A stretch of 64,000 nt of DNA from positions 1,922,001 to 1,986,000 of the forward strand of contig OZ345365.1 of NCBI GenBank assembly GCA_977006965.1, read 5' to 3'. The stretch comes from Phymatolithon calcareum (lineage: Eukaryota > Rhodophyta > Florideophyceae > Hapalidiales). This document shows positions 19,766 to 31,513 of this stretch, piece by piece. The notes under the pieces are model-generated. The model had not been told where the DNA came from and did not search any database. It saw only the letters and a list, made by a program, of their open reading frames with translations. Position 1 is the first letter of the stretch. Each line of letters opens with the position of its first letter. The translations under genes and the position numbers were made by a program.

Positions 19766-21699
19766 ACTGAAAACCCGAATGGTCATTTGGTCCACATATG
19801 TGGGCCGACAACACATGTTTCGTGATGTCTCCATCCACCGCGTCGGCAAAGGATGTGTCGTAGGTTGGGTTCTTTGAAGTGAGTTCAAATGCAGCATCAA
19901 ACTCGCGTACGGCGTCATCGGTGAAGTGGGTCTGATCTTCCAGTATGTCTCCCTCCATCGCAGGATTCTCGTCATGGATGGGACCCGCCGACTCTCCCTC
20001 CATCCCAAGAATAAGGTCACGGACTATGTGGACGTGGGAGTCTCCGCGGCGAATGCGGCTACGCGCGTGTTCGCGGATGGCGCCATCATCGCATCGGTGG
20101 CCGGACTTCCAGGGTCCGTTGCACTTGAAGCAAAAGCTGAGTCGTCTGGCCTCAGACAAGGAACGGTAAGAAACGTCATGGCGCTGTCTGGCTGGGCGCC
20201 GGGAAGGTGCACCGCGACTGAAGTCATGCTTCCGAACGTGGCGAGGGTGACGGCCGTACTTCTGGAAGAACACAGAGGCGGCTGTCTCTTCATCAACGTC
20301 AGTCTTTAGAGTGGATGTGGGGGGGTGACGTTTGACGCGGACCACGTTGGAGAGCTGTAGACTCTCATGAAGAGCGGTCACGAATGCATTGAATTGTACC
20401 GGTGGCTGACGATGTTGCGGATTGGAGCCAAAGCCCATTCATGCCCAATGACGGCGCTGCGCAGGACTCGTACCTTGTGCTCGTCGGAGCAAAAACCAGG
20501 AGGACATTGAGGGGTGAGACTCTCGATATGGTCCACAACTTGATTCAAACCTGCGGATTCACTCGCAATTTCGTGCTCCGTCATAAATGTGTCAAGCTTC
20601 AGGCTCTCTAGAGTTAACTGGACTTGAAGCTGTCGAGAGTCGCTGTTGTACTCTCGGAGCATTAGGTTGGCAATGGCTTCATAAGACATGTCCGCGGTGG
20701 AGTTTTTCAGGATGAACGTTCGCGCAGATCCTTCTAAAACGTTGACAAAATACTCAGCTTTTTGAGGCGGGGTAAGACAATGCTGGCGGGCACAAGTATC
20801 GTAGTCCCGCAGAAGAAGGTCAACTGACTGGGAGAGGTCTCCTGTAAATTTTCTCCCGTACAAGTGCTGAAGGACATACGTGGCCTTTCGAGTATCCTCG
20901 TAGTCAAGAGGACGGCCGAAAGGATCGAAGCGACCAAAAGAGCTTCTGTCGGGCACCGTCGGGATTTTCGAGGTGGGAGCAGTAGTACGAGCAGTTGCTT
21001 GCACCTCTGAGTGGCCAAATGTTCGAGTTTTCTGGCCCGGGGTGAGAACACTCGGTAAGGCAGGGACTGGAACAGGGTGCGTATCCGGGAGAATGGGAAT
21101 AGCGACGGTGTTTTTCAATACTGGTGTCGGTGCCATCGCGGGAGTACGAGTGTAGTGGGCTGAGTTGGCGTCAGCTCCAGGTGCGCCGGGGGGACGGTGC
21201 GTGCACACTGATCTCACATTCTTGCACATGTCCACGATAGACCGGGCTTGCCGTGGGTCTAAACCGAGGATCTGCGAAAAACATACATTGCACGTGTTCT
21301 TTCGTAGTCGGCCAGGGCGAGTTGCTGCGCATATTCCGGATGAATATTAGCGAAGTCGAATAACTCGGCGATCGATAAGAGTATCTTAAGTGGGAATAGC
21401 GGCTTCTCGAAGGAGTCGCTGACGAAAATGACCGACGGAGAGGGGAGTAGGTCAACCATCGTCTCGCAGACGTCTTCGGGGTTCGGTAGGACGGCATCAG
21501 TCGCACCGGTACTGTTCGCCACCGGGTACGCATCAAGAACATTCTCGCCAATGTTAAGGTAAAGTGCAAAGCGTGCATCAGGCTTCCTAACAATAGCGAT
21601 CTTAGTCTTGATTCGGTTGTACTTCTGTGACGCCTGAGCCTTTGTCAAGACATCAGGGGGAAGCGCGTCGTTGGAATCGGACATTTTGCAGTATTGCAA
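19764..21699 (-). pseudogene. gag of element 2 (frameshifted)
   Basis: ATG at 21684 or 21699 begins the N-terminal block (to 21259), then a frameshift to 21235-20378 (linker and capsid-like block with LYGRKFTGDLSQSVDL and REYNSDSRQLQVQLTLE), and another frameshift into 20438-19764 with an intact zinc knuckle, CFKCNGPWKSGHRC. It parallels 2069-3819 of element 1 block for block. Confidence 0.8.
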
Positions 21700-21746
21700 T
21701 TATCCCAGGAGAGGCAGTAGCACAGAGATGACCGGTGAATCCGGCT

Positions 21747-22042
21747 TGTCGTCAAAGGCCTGCTCTGTGCCTCGTGCGATCCGCCGTGTGTACAATCACA
21801 CGGCTGGTTGGTCGTAGGGCAGACGGTGTGTGGTGTGCGTGCGACAAGCGGAGGCTTGTTGGAGTGAGAATGGGCTGGGTGGAGACCCGAGCGTTTACGA
21901 TACAACAAAGGAAGTTTATTGATCGTTATTCATTCCGCCCAAGAGGGCAGATGCGAGGGATGTACGACTTTGTACCACAGGGCCCGCCGACTCACAGGGT
22001 CGGTGGCTGTAAGCTCATGTAAGCACTTGTCAAAAACGGACA
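21747..22042 (-). repeat. 5' LTR of element 2
   Basis: 296 bp, starting TGTCCGTTTTTGAC and ending GACGACA on the minus strand. It is preceded there by AATTC (complement of 22043-22047) and followed by AGCCGGATTCACCGG, where a primer-binding site would lie. That sequence shares CCGGATTCA with element 1 but is not a standard TGG-initial tRNA complement. Confidence 0.88.
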
Positions 22043-22047
22043 GAATT

Positions 22048-22487
22048 GAAATGTGTTACAGTTTACGTGCATAGATCCAGTTCCTTTTCTTTGGCGAGCG
22101 AGAACGTAGCCGCGTCGCTATCTGTGCACCAGCTAATACTCGCCACACTTGCTTTTATTGAAACCGCTCGTGCACGCTAACAAAGAGATTGTTCCTTTTG
22201 GGGTGTTACAAACTCACGCGCATTTGCACGTGTGGATATCAGATCTATAGCTTGTTGCACGCTCAGTATCTCTGGGGAGCTGAATTCCTTGGCGGTTGTA
22301 GGATAGGTTACAGGTGATGGTGTCAACCCTCCACTTCAAAATAAAGGCAGCTCACAGCGGGGTACCTCCTCGACACAGTGTGGGACATCGCCAGCAGTTT
22401 TTGTTTTTCGTCCTCCTTAACGAAGGAGAACGCGTACGCTAGTTCGGCGAACTTGCAAAATTGCAGACTTACCTCAATTTGTCACAA
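22048..22487. other. No feature recognised
   Basis: About 440 bp without a convincing ORF or repeat partner in the window. The duplicated block starts at about 22488. Confidence 0.45.
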
Positions 22488-24161
22488 GTGGTGGGAACAT
22501 TCCAAACTTAACAAATAAACTTACCTCTGGAGAAGGAAATTTTTTTCGTTTCCCGTCACCACTGTAAAGCTCAAACGGTCTTCCTTTCGACCAAAATACT
22601 TAAAGGAAACGGAAGAATTCGTGTACCATTTGTGAAGACCGCAATTATTCGCGGGACTCGAAACTTAATCAAGAGCTTCGAGAACATATGAGAGGAGAGT
22701 TCGACGTGAAATAGTGACTACTGAACTGCAGCAGTACCGCATCACCGGATCACTCTTTCGGAATTTATAAGAAGACAGTTGGATGTGCGGTACAAATTGA
22801 TAAGGTAGAGTATTCAATTCACCTTCCACTTAGTCTACAATAATCATGGTCCATTCGTCACACAAAAACTCTATGGAAACAGCAGAGACCCTGCCTTTGG
22901 CCGTATGGCCCTCGAAAAGTTGCTCCAAGCGTCTGCAAATTCGTTCGTAACTTTTAAATAAAAACTCCCACTTCTTCTTCTATAATTCCAAAGGACCCTT
23001 TTTATTCAAAGGACCACCAAGTTTAATTTCGATATGCTAATCGTTCTTACACTCCAAAGGATTCCTGGTAAAGGACAACCAAGTTGAAGAACGAAAACCT
23101 GAGCTTTACAGCATCCGTGCAGTGCCTTATGCGCTGGGCACCTTCCATGTGATAAATTGCCCTATTTTTTATTCTCGTGTGCTGAACTCATTTTCTTATA
23201 CATTTGAAGATGTTTAGTTAGTTTAAGAAGATATGCAGTGCAAAAACGATGATTATGTGGCTCCCAGATATTTTGCTGCCAAGCCATGTACTTCTGTTAG
23301 CATGCCGGATGTGAAAAAGTAAGGGAAAAGACTAAAACGAGCTTAGGTTTGCGTTATTTCCTAAGACGACCTTGAAAAACTAAAATGAGCTCTGGTTTGG
23401 CGTTATATTCTTAGATGAGATTGCATTCACGTATTGGGGCTATTATTGGAAGTGGGCCAAGCTCGCACAGTACCTCCCCTCTAACTGCAACTTCCTTAAC
23501 TGTAATCCTTGCAGAACTGCAACCGGATTCCTTTCCCGACAAAAAATCGACCTAAACACATCTAAAATTTTTAGGGCACTTGCAAGACTGCAAACTGCAA
23601 TCCCCAAAAATGAAAGCCATTATTTTTCGTTTATTTTTTAGAGGTGCGTTGCACGTGAGGGGGTCACTGTAAATATCAGTACATCATGCTCAATCCATCT
23701 GCTCTTCGCCACTGGAGCCATTTTGCTCAAATATCTCCGTATGACGATAAAGATTCTGGAGAACCATGATGATTGTCAACAGAGATTTTGTTCGGCAGTT
23801 ACGCGTACTCAGCACAAGATTTAGGAGTCTCTGCCCTAAGCTAGGAACACTGATATGTAGCGCAGAGATTCCGGCACCTCGCGCAACTCTTGCAACGCAA
23901 GTCTACTGCTGGCAGTGCACTTCCGGCGGTCTCCAGCGTCTGTGACTGTAAGGTGGATGGACAGGTGTCGTGCTGATACTGGGCACGCATCCGGGACCTG
24001 AAAAATAGTTGCAAAAATCTAAGCATGTAAAACACATACTTTTTCGCACAATGGGTGTATAGGGTTGTTTTCAGGGCTGCCTTGAAACGCACGAGAGCAC
24101 CAACATGCGATGATGGCTGCGCAGGACGTCAACAGGATTCGCAGCTTGTCGAGCACGTCTG
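22488..24161 (+). repeat. Segmental duplication copy A, first part
   Basis: Collinear with 42148-43886 apart from small indels. It is AT-rich and largely non-coding; a shared 3'-tail motif lies at 22921-22982. It ends in GTCTG, the target duplication of Copia element 3, and resumes at 29616. Copy B reads straight through this point (about 43882-43895), so it preserves the pre-insertion state. Confidence 0.85.
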
Positions 24162-24366
24162 TGTCAGAATACGAGTATCAGTAGGAAATTCTGTGTCTGT
24201 CCCTCCGGGAGGAGAACAGCAGCAGCAAGGTTTTTATTGTTAGGTCTGTTGAGATTACAGATGATTCTCCGGAGGTGTAACCCTAAGTTACACGTGGAAA
24301 GAGAATTAGATCTCGGCACTCACGGATCCAGCAGTGTCAGCAGCATTTATGATTAGTTCTTTCACA
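24162..24366 (-). repeat. 3' LTR of element 3
   Basis: 205 bp; differs from 29412-29615 by a single-base length difference near the TTCTTTCACA end. It contains a 7-bp hairpin, GTGTAAC/GTTACAC. The almost identical LTRs point to a recent insertion. Confidence 0.93.
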
Positions 24367-24446
24367 CGCCCCCTCGAGAGTGTCGAGACTAAAGACATTG
24401 TTCTCAACCACACCCGTTTTCAGCAGCTGTCGATGAACCCATCCGG

Positions 24447-24560
24447 GAACGGTTTAGCTCAGTGGTTTACCGCGGGGCGAGGGAGTGATCGGGGGATGAC
24501 CACGCACAAACCTTGGGGAGAGGCCGTGCGTCAGTTCGATCCTTATGAGGGCCCGGCGGT
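24447..24560 (+). other. tRNA-like Pol III boxes in the 3' region of element 3
   Basis: TAGCTCAGTGG (24455-24465) matches the A-box/D-arm consensus and GTTCGATCC (24534-24542) the B-box. The spacing is longer than in a normal tRNA, and the intervening sequence contains a hairpin (ACGCAC/GTGCGT). The acceptor stem does not close, so I do not call a functional tRNA. It could be a SINE head or a decayed intron-bearing tRNA. Confidence 0.35.
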
Positions 24561-25167
24561 GCCACTCACAATATTTTCTTTCGATCATCAAACAACAGCA
24601 TCAATAATCAGCAGCATCAATAATCAGCAGCATAAATCAATCAGCATAATCAATCAAATTTTCAGCATCAGCATATATCATCAAATAATCACATTTATCA
24701 ATCACTTCAGTATTTCAAATATTTCGTAGAAAACGGCGGCAGCATTTCAAATAATTTTCAAGATTCAATTTCAAATAATTCCAAATATTCAGCAGCAATT
24801 GCAAATAGTTCCAAATTTACGGCAGCATATAATCTGCGACATTTCCGTAGACTGAAACCTCCAGCGCACGGCGGCCCAACGATCCCGATTTTGTGTCAAG
24901 GTGACTTCCGTTTTGCGTGCCGCGACAACAACATGGCGGCGGTGCACAGCGGCGCGGCGGATGGGGAAGGTTCGATGGCTGCGTGGCGAATCTCGTGGGG
25001 CGTTTCGGCGGCAGTGCGGCTGCATGGATGTTGTTGATCGAGGCAGCAGTGGGGATGAACGTGGAGTGTGGCAGCGTGGTGGACAAGAACGGCACTGTGG
25101 ACGTGAGGGGTATGGACCGGCGACTGTCATGGTGAGAAGGTTGCATGGATGTGGGGCTCGATGGATG

Positions 25168-28100
25168 TTACAAGCTCATGTTGCTAAGGTGCAGCATGTG
25201 CAGCAAGGTCGCGAGCGTCATCACCTTCGTTAGCATATCGGCTGGTTGGTCATTTGTTCTGACGTACTCAGTGCTGATGACCCCCCAGGTGATAAGTTCG
25301 CGAACGTGATGGTGTCTCAGATCGATATGCTTCGTTCTGGCGGTGCTGTGCGTTTTGGATGCGAGCGTTGCAGCGGTCGTGCTGTCGACAAGTATCGTTG
25401 TCGGACCGAAGATCGTGTGCTCGGACCAGGGTGTTTGGTGGCACATTTCCCAGTACAACATGCGCATCCACGAGACGTCTCTGCTGCAGGACGATAATGC
25501 GACGTACTCTGCTTCCCCGGATGACAAGGTGATGACGGTTTGTTGGCGGCTTTTCCAATGGACGGGAGAGTTGTGGACACAGATAAGGTATCCTGTCGTG
25601 GAGCGCCGTGTCTCAATATCTCCGCCCCAGTCCGCGTCGACGGCCGCAGTGAGCGCTGATGCATCCAGTTTGCCGTTGCGACGGTAGTGAATGCCGAGGC
25701 TGGTACTACCGGCGAGGTATCGGAGACCACGTTTGACAAAATCCAGATGGCGATGTGTGGGAGCGTGAGTTTGATGGGTGAGTACCGCTACCGGGAAGCT
25801 TAGGTCTGGTCTCGTGCACACTGCGAGGTACAAGAGGCCCCCGATTATCGCCCTGTATGCTGCGTGGTCCCGGCGATCTAGAAGTTCTTCGTGCTCTGCC
25901 GCAGGCATGAGGTTGGCTTCTGCTGGCAACGGTGTTCGTGCCGGGTTGGCGTTTGTGAGTCCGTATTGCCGAAGCAGTGTTTTCGCGTACCTCTCTTGAT
26001 CAATTTTCAACCCTTTCCGACTTCGTGTGATCGTCCAGCCGATGAACGAACGCAGAGCACCAAACATTCGAACATCGTATGTCGCCTGCAGTTTGGCTTT
26101 GATGTCTTCGAGGAGGTTAGTGTCATTCGATGCAAAGGCCATGTCGTCCACTACCACGACAATGATAAGGAAACCACTGCGATCCTTAAAGAAGTACAGC
26201 CGTTCGTCGAATTTTGACGTGCAGAATCCCCAACTGGTGAGCAATTCGTGCAATGCTGATCCCCAGATGTTCCCGGCTTGCTTTATACCGTAAATGGCCT
26301 TATCGAGACGGCATACGTAACCTGGCTTATCCTGTCTTCCTGATGAGTTCGTGGTCTGCCGCATGTAAATGGGAACGTCGATCTTCCCGTACAGGTATGC
26401 GTTGGATACGTCGCCCCCTTCGAGGATGAGGTCTTCGCTGGCCACAAACGCAAGAAGCAATCGAATGGTTTCATGCGAGGCGACTGGTGCGTACAGCGTG
26501 TCCGGGTCAAAATCGACTTACGCTTCCTGGTAATCACCGCGAGCGTTGACCCTTGCTTTGCACAAGTACCGCGATCCTTCCGCATCGAGTGGTTTGGCCT
26601 TGAACACCCAAATGTATTGCAGGATGTTCATGTCCGATGTGGGAATGACGTACGACCAAGTGCCTCTCTTTATGTGGGCGTCATATTCGCGATCGATGGC
26701 TGCTGCCCATGCTGGTGTTTGACACGCTTCGCCAAACGATCATGGTACGCGGTCAGCTGCAATGGCTAGTGGATGTGCGAGGTTTGGGTTCTCACGATGC
26801 AAAGATGCATAGCAATGGATGAGATGTGCCTCAGCGCTGAGGCTGCTGTCTTCTGCTTCGATGGATGCCCGTTGTGACAATCCGTCAAGAAGTGAGGATA
26901 TGCCTGGGAGATGGTTGTCCTTCATGACTCGAAAGTCTCTGCGGCGTACTACTTTGACAACTCCACGAGCCGGGATGAACACACGGATGAGTCGCGTGTC
27001 ACTTTCCATACCGACAAATCGAGCAGGCTCCGATCTGGGAAGGAACTTCTTTCGTGCTGCTGTTGGTGATCGGTAAATGAATGCGAAGCCGATCTGTCCG
27101 AATTCTAGGACATTGCTGAAGTCCACTTCGGCATTCGGGTGCCACTGCAGGATAGGCAGATCTCCGTTAAGTCGGCTTGATGGCGTGCGGTTGCGCAACC
27201 AGTTCGCGTGTACGAGAGCTTCACCCCATAGTGTCTTTGGGAGTTCAATGAAGAACATGAGTACTCTGGCTCTGATCCAGTGCTCTTGGACGAGTCTTTC
27301 GGCTGTTCCGTTGCTCTCGGGTGCATACGCAGGAGAAGGTGATAGGCGAATGCCTTGTTGGTGCAAGAGCTGTACCACAACATTGGAGAAGTTTTCGCCG
27401 GCGTTATCAAGTCGAATGGACTTGATGTGATGACCTTGTTCGACGAATTGCTTTTCGACTCTGGACTTGTACTCCAAGAGGGCTGCGGAGAGAGAACCTT
27501 TTGCTTTTAGCAGCGTAATGTCGGACTTGGCTGTGAAAGCGTCGATGAAGTGAACGGCAAAAAGTCTCCTTGTTCAGCGTAGGGATGAAGGGCCCTGAGA
27601 TGTCAAGATGTATCTCCTGGATGGGATGTGTCGCTGACATGCGAGATGGATAAACTGGCGATCGTTTCGACATTGCAGTCAGGCATGGGATGCATTCCAA
27701 GCTGTTCATCGTCGATGAATGGAAGCGCGGAACACTCGGCAAACGTTCGGCTAGCATCATGTACCTTTGTGCGCTCGGATGTCCAGTTTTGTTGTGCCAA
27801 GAAATGGCTTCTGGGTTGGATCTCCGAATGACTGTTGCAGATTTGTGAGAACTGTAGTCGTTTGTCAAGTCCATGTGATAAAGCCCGTCGATGCATGGAG
27901 TTTCGTAAGCTACATTCATTGTTCGCTTGTAAAGGATGAAGCAGCCGTTGTAATCCCTGAAGTCATCCGCGAACAGAATGTTGTAGCGTTCTGCAAGATA
28001 ACAGAGAGCCAAGATATGAGAATGAAATTGTGGAGCGTGGTATGCTTCAACTTGCATTCCTCCGTCAAGCGGTATCCAGATCAGTCCCCTTCCCAAGATG

Positions 28101-29369
28101 TGTGTTGTACCAAATGCGGCGGTCACAGTTTCTTTGGCGATACGTTCATACTGTATGAACTTGGACAGGTCATGGCAAAAGTTGTGCGTCGCTCCCGAGT
28201 CAATGAGCGCGCGGTGCAACCTGGCCAGCGTGCTTCGGAATCGTACGACCACATTGTTCGCACGGAACGGTCCTGACGGGTCGTCGAATCTAGAGCCATT
28301 GTGTGAGTTTCCGAACGATGTGCGTCGGGATGGGTGAATGTATCCGCTCACATGTTTAGCCGATGCCTGTCCGTTGAAGTCATCCTCATCGTGTTGCTCG
28401 TGATATTGGGGCGTATACACGTCTTGAGCTTGATCGTGTCCAAAGTCATGGCCACGGTATTGCTGCCGGTTATACGTTCCTCGCCGTCCTCGATATCCAC
28501 GCGAGCCTCTGTAATATCCCCGACTTTTTCCTCGACTAGATCGGAAAGGTCTATACGAGCTTTGGTAGTACTCGGCACGTTTCTCGGGACAAAACCGAAT
28601 GAAGTGTCCTACTTTTCCCCAGTAGTAGCATGGTTTCCCTATGCCGTTGGTCATGTTCCGTCCTCCTCGACCGCGTCCGTTTTGGTCCCGACGGTACGGT
28701 CTGCCATTCCGACTTTTCCAGCGTCCACGGTCTTGACCTCTGAAGACTGCGGTGTTACTGCTTGGCTGGTAAGTGTGGTGATTGTGCTGCTCGTTAACTG
28801 TTCGAGTGATCTCCGCTTGAACAGCTTCCTTAACGTTGTCGAAGTTAGACTCCGTAAGGGATGAGACCATGGCCAAAGGTGCAAACTTCTCCGGTAAGGT
28901 GCGAAATAGTTTGTTGACCTTGTCCTTCTCGTTGACCTCTTCGTCCATCGTAGCTATCTCGTCGCAAATTCCCAAGAACTTCGTTATGTGTGCATCCCAA
29001 CTCTTGTTCTCGTCGAAGCGGAGAGAGTCGAGTTTGTGGCGGAGGTTGAGGATGATCTGCGTGCTTGACGTGGTGTAGATACGAGTAATCTCTTCCCACA
29101 GTTCCTTGGCCGTCTTATCGTCATCATCGATAATCTTCCGGGTTTGAGTCTGAGCGGCAGGACCGAGAGACAAAACGATGTCAGCTTTGGCCTTAGTGGA
29201 TTTTGTGAGCCATTCTGCAGCGTCCTCGTCGTCATCGGGTTCCTCGGAGAGTCCGATAAGATGAGGATCGTTCTTGCGCAGGTACTGGTGAAGGCAACGT
29301 TTCCAGTGGATGAAGTCTGCAGCTTTGATGAGCTGTGGGAGCTTGATGATGTCCCGGTTCTCTGTCCAT
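25168..29369 (-). pseudogene. gag-pol of Copia element 3 (frameshifted)
   Basis: Minus strand, from an ATG at 29369 with an early frameshift. Gag of UBN2 type (IKLPQLIKAADFIHW, then LFRTLPEKFAPL); zinc knuckle with its second Cys changed (CYYWGKVGHFIRFC); protease LIDSGATHNFC; integrase zinc site (WHNKTGH, CIPC) and DDE residues in HLDISGP, IRLDNAGEN and SNGTAERL, split by a frameshift near 27440; RT with DVSNAYLYGKID, LDKAIYGIKQAG and VVVVDDM in place of YVDD; RNase H with DADWGG, SSGEAEYVALS and ARTKHIDLRHHH, stop at 25168. Complete in domain order, but not translatable as one protein. Confidence 0.9.
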
Positions 29370-29402
29370 GGTTACGAAGTTTTTGTGTTGGTTAACTTTC
29401 CG

Positions 29403-29411
29403 GTGCTACCA
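29403..29411 (-). other. Primer-binding site of element 3
   Basis: TGGTAGCAC follows the 5' LTR directly on the minus strand. It is complementary to the 3' end of an initiator methionine tRNA ending GTGCTACCA-like, the usual primer of Copia elements. Confidence 0.65.
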
Positions 29412-29615
29412 TGTCAGAATACGAGTATCAGTAGGAAATTCTGTGTCTGTCCCTCCGGGAGGAGAACAGCAGCAGCAAGGTTTTTATTGTTAGGTCTGTT
29501 GAGATTACAGATGATTCTCCGGAGGTGTAACCCTAAGTTACACGTGGAAAGAGAATTAGATCTCGGCACTCACGGATCCAGCAGTGTCAGCAGCATTTAT
29601 GATTAGTCTTTCACA
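29412..29615 (-). repeat. 5' LTR of element 3
   Basis: 204 bp, TGTGAAAG to TTCTGACA on the minus strand, next to the GTCTG duplication at 29616-29620. Confidence 0.93.
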
Positions 29616-29833
29616 GTCTGAAGGCCTATTAATATTTTCAGATCTTTTCTGCGACAATTAATTCGTGTTGTCATCATGCTCGAATTCAGTGGAACATTTG
29701 TCGTCATGGGTAACTTCTAACTAGCATGTTCGCCCGAACCTGATCTGAATAATCTAGATTTGGAGCCAGAGGCTGCCCCACCTGCCTCGTGCAGACCGAC
29801 ATTATTGCTTGCGTCGTCTTACCTATAATTGCT

Positions 29834-30206
29834 ATGGGCAATCTCGGAAGCGCCCTACACAATGATCCAAACAGTACACGAGCAGACTTGAATAACTCCG
29901 TCTCATCACATGGACATGAAATCCATGAACGTGGCACCAATGTTGAAAATCGCGCACCAGAAGACTCTCGTCGTGCCATGGATCTGTACACTCGCGCAAT
30001 CGACGAACAGGGGGATGTGGAGTCCATGAACAGATTGGCGCTCTTGTTTCAGCACGGTGCGGACGGTGTACCTGTGGATATCCCTCTCGCAGTTGCGCTG
30101 TATACTTTTGCCGTCGAAGGAGGACACGATGAACAACCTCGGAATGTTGCTTCAGGATGGAACTGAAGGAGTACCGGCAGACCCGCGCCGCGCCGTGGCG
30201 CTCTAT
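29834..30206 (+). pseudogene. Truncated Sel1-repeat gene copy
   Basis: This duplicates the start of the Sel1-repeat gene at 44103: ATGGGCAATCTC, then the same first repeats. A deletion and frameshift in the second repeat (HDEQPRNV for HGEAMNNL) break it, and similarity ends at about 30206 where a 53-bp dispersed repeat and repeat X begin. It forms the end of segmental duplication copy A (29616-30206). Confidence 0.85.
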
Positions 30207-30253
30207 GGACAAACTGACGTTTACATTGTACGTACACAGCACTCTTGTGCACG

Positions 30254-30397
30254 TCAAAAATGTTGTGAAATTAAGAGGTATCGTATTTCCCTAATTTGTT
30301 CAATATCTCCGACCTTTTTTCTGTGGTCCAATAGGGGGTTAAATATTTTTTCTAACACTTTCCCTGTTACCTCGAGATCATTCCCTGTGCCTCCTAG
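30254..30397 (+). repeat. Repeat X, left part, copy 2
   Basis: Near-identical to 7136-7279. It ends in CTAG (30394-30397), the intact target duplication directly before a piggyBac-like left end. Confidence 0.75.
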
Positions 30398-31513
30398 TGT
30401 CTATGCGCCGAACTCCCTCAGTTGATGTTATTTTTAAAATCTCGAAAAAGTTATTTTTTAAATTATAAAAGAATGCAGAACGGATCATTCGCGCCTTTAT
30501 TGGAAAGTCGGACTTGTATAGTGAGTGAGGAGTACCGCAACTACGACCTTAAAGAAGTTTCGTTCGGCGCAAGCAACGAAAATATAGTGGTCACCCAGAA
30601 CTACCTGACCTGCCATTCTACGAGAAAAAGTCGGGCCCCGCGTGGTCGGTACATCTTTACACAGAAAGGCAGCATCGGCGACCGGTCTCGCAGAGTGCCC
30701 AAGAAATATGGAGCCTATTCCAAGTAAAAGGGTGATTTGCATGGCTCAGGAGGTACTCGAGGAAAACCCAATGGTCGCGCGAGCATATCACTTTGCTTAA
30801 AATGTGTCATAGTTTAACCTTCGGCAGCTCTAAAAGCCCTCTTACGGGCTCTCTCGCCTACGTCTTGAACGGCTCTTGGGACCAAGCATCGCAAGAGGAA
30901 CTTGATATCGTCTCGCCTGACCGCGAGCCGAATACTCTGGCTCATGTGGAGCCATGGTACGAGCGCCAAGCTCTAGGACCGATTGGGGTTTGAGTTTCCT
31001 CTTAGTTCTGGAAACTTCGGATTCTAACCGGAGATTTTTATCCGAAAATGACCGGATTGGTCTCCATACGAAGTTCGATTACGCCATGAAGATCTTTCCC
31101 CACGTTCACCTGCGAAAATTTTGCTGCTTGAACGTCCGCTAAGCTGAGAATAATTGGATAAAAAGAGACTACAGTGATAGAGCTTATTGAGTTTTCGGAT
31201 TTTTCGTCCTCATGGCAAGGGTTGAGCTCAGCGCCGTGAGCAATTTTTGGAGGACAACAAGACCAAAGAACTCTCTCCGCGCTCCTTCTTCAAGACTGAA
31301 ATGCCGTTCCCCGAATACCTCCAGGGAAGTTCATTTAGTGCGCAACCAAGTGAAACATGTAGTCCGCGCAGCACCGCTGGTCGCTCCGTCAAGATTCTGT
31401 CGATGCCATAACTGACCACAGAAAGCGCACTATGCCTCCGTCGGACTTCATTTGCGTCGATGAGTCCATATCCTGTTGGCATGGGAACGGAGGTCACTAA
31501 CCGGAGAACGGTT
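30398..31513 (+). mobile_element. piggyBac-like transposon, left half (copy E)
   Basis: Begins TGTCTATGCGCCG after CTAG. It parallels copy D (7280 onward) with the same N-terminal and SWDQ/DREPN blocks, and with the part between about 7690 and 7905 of copy D deleted. Similarity stops at about 31513 at the 3' end of a minus-strand LINE. It is coding-dead; the right half of a similar copy is at 49470-50662. Confidence 0.75.

Larger units (their letters stand above)
14235..22042 (-). mobile_element. Copia-like LTR retrotransposon, element 2
   Basis: On the minus strand: 5' LTR 22042-21747, gag, retropepsin, integrase, RT with YVDD, RNase H ending near 16615, a 2-kb 3' region holding an ORF on the opposite strand, polypurine tract 14541-14532 and 3' LTR 14531-14235. 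Same family as element 1 but with the RT/RNase H that element 1 lacks. Several frameshifts and stops break the genes. The RNase H C terminus (EKRTMLDIAAAREGF, ADGLTKAM) resembles GalEA/fungal-type Copia rather than plant Copia. Confidence 0.88.
24162..29615 (-). mobile_element. Copia LTR retrotransposon, element 3
   Basis: LTRs at 24162-24366 and 29412-29615 flank a Copia gag-pol on the minus strand. The 5-bp duplication GTCTG lies at 24157-24161 and 29616-29620, and a single GTCTG is seen in the paralogous unfilled site near 43885. The primer-binding site TGGTAGCAC (complement of 29403-29411) fits initiator tRNA-Met. A purine tract precedes the 3' LTR. Between pol (ending 25168) and the 3' LTR are about 800 bp with ATCA/CAGCA-rich low-complexity sequence. 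The pol is ordinary Copia (RVT_2), distinct from elements 1 and 2. Confidence 0.93.

Noticed and set aside
24590-24790. Coding potential in the ATCA/CAGCA-rich region of element 3
   Set aside because: The frame is simple-sequence (Ile/Ser/Asn/His runs) without conservation; treated as low-complexity 3' region.
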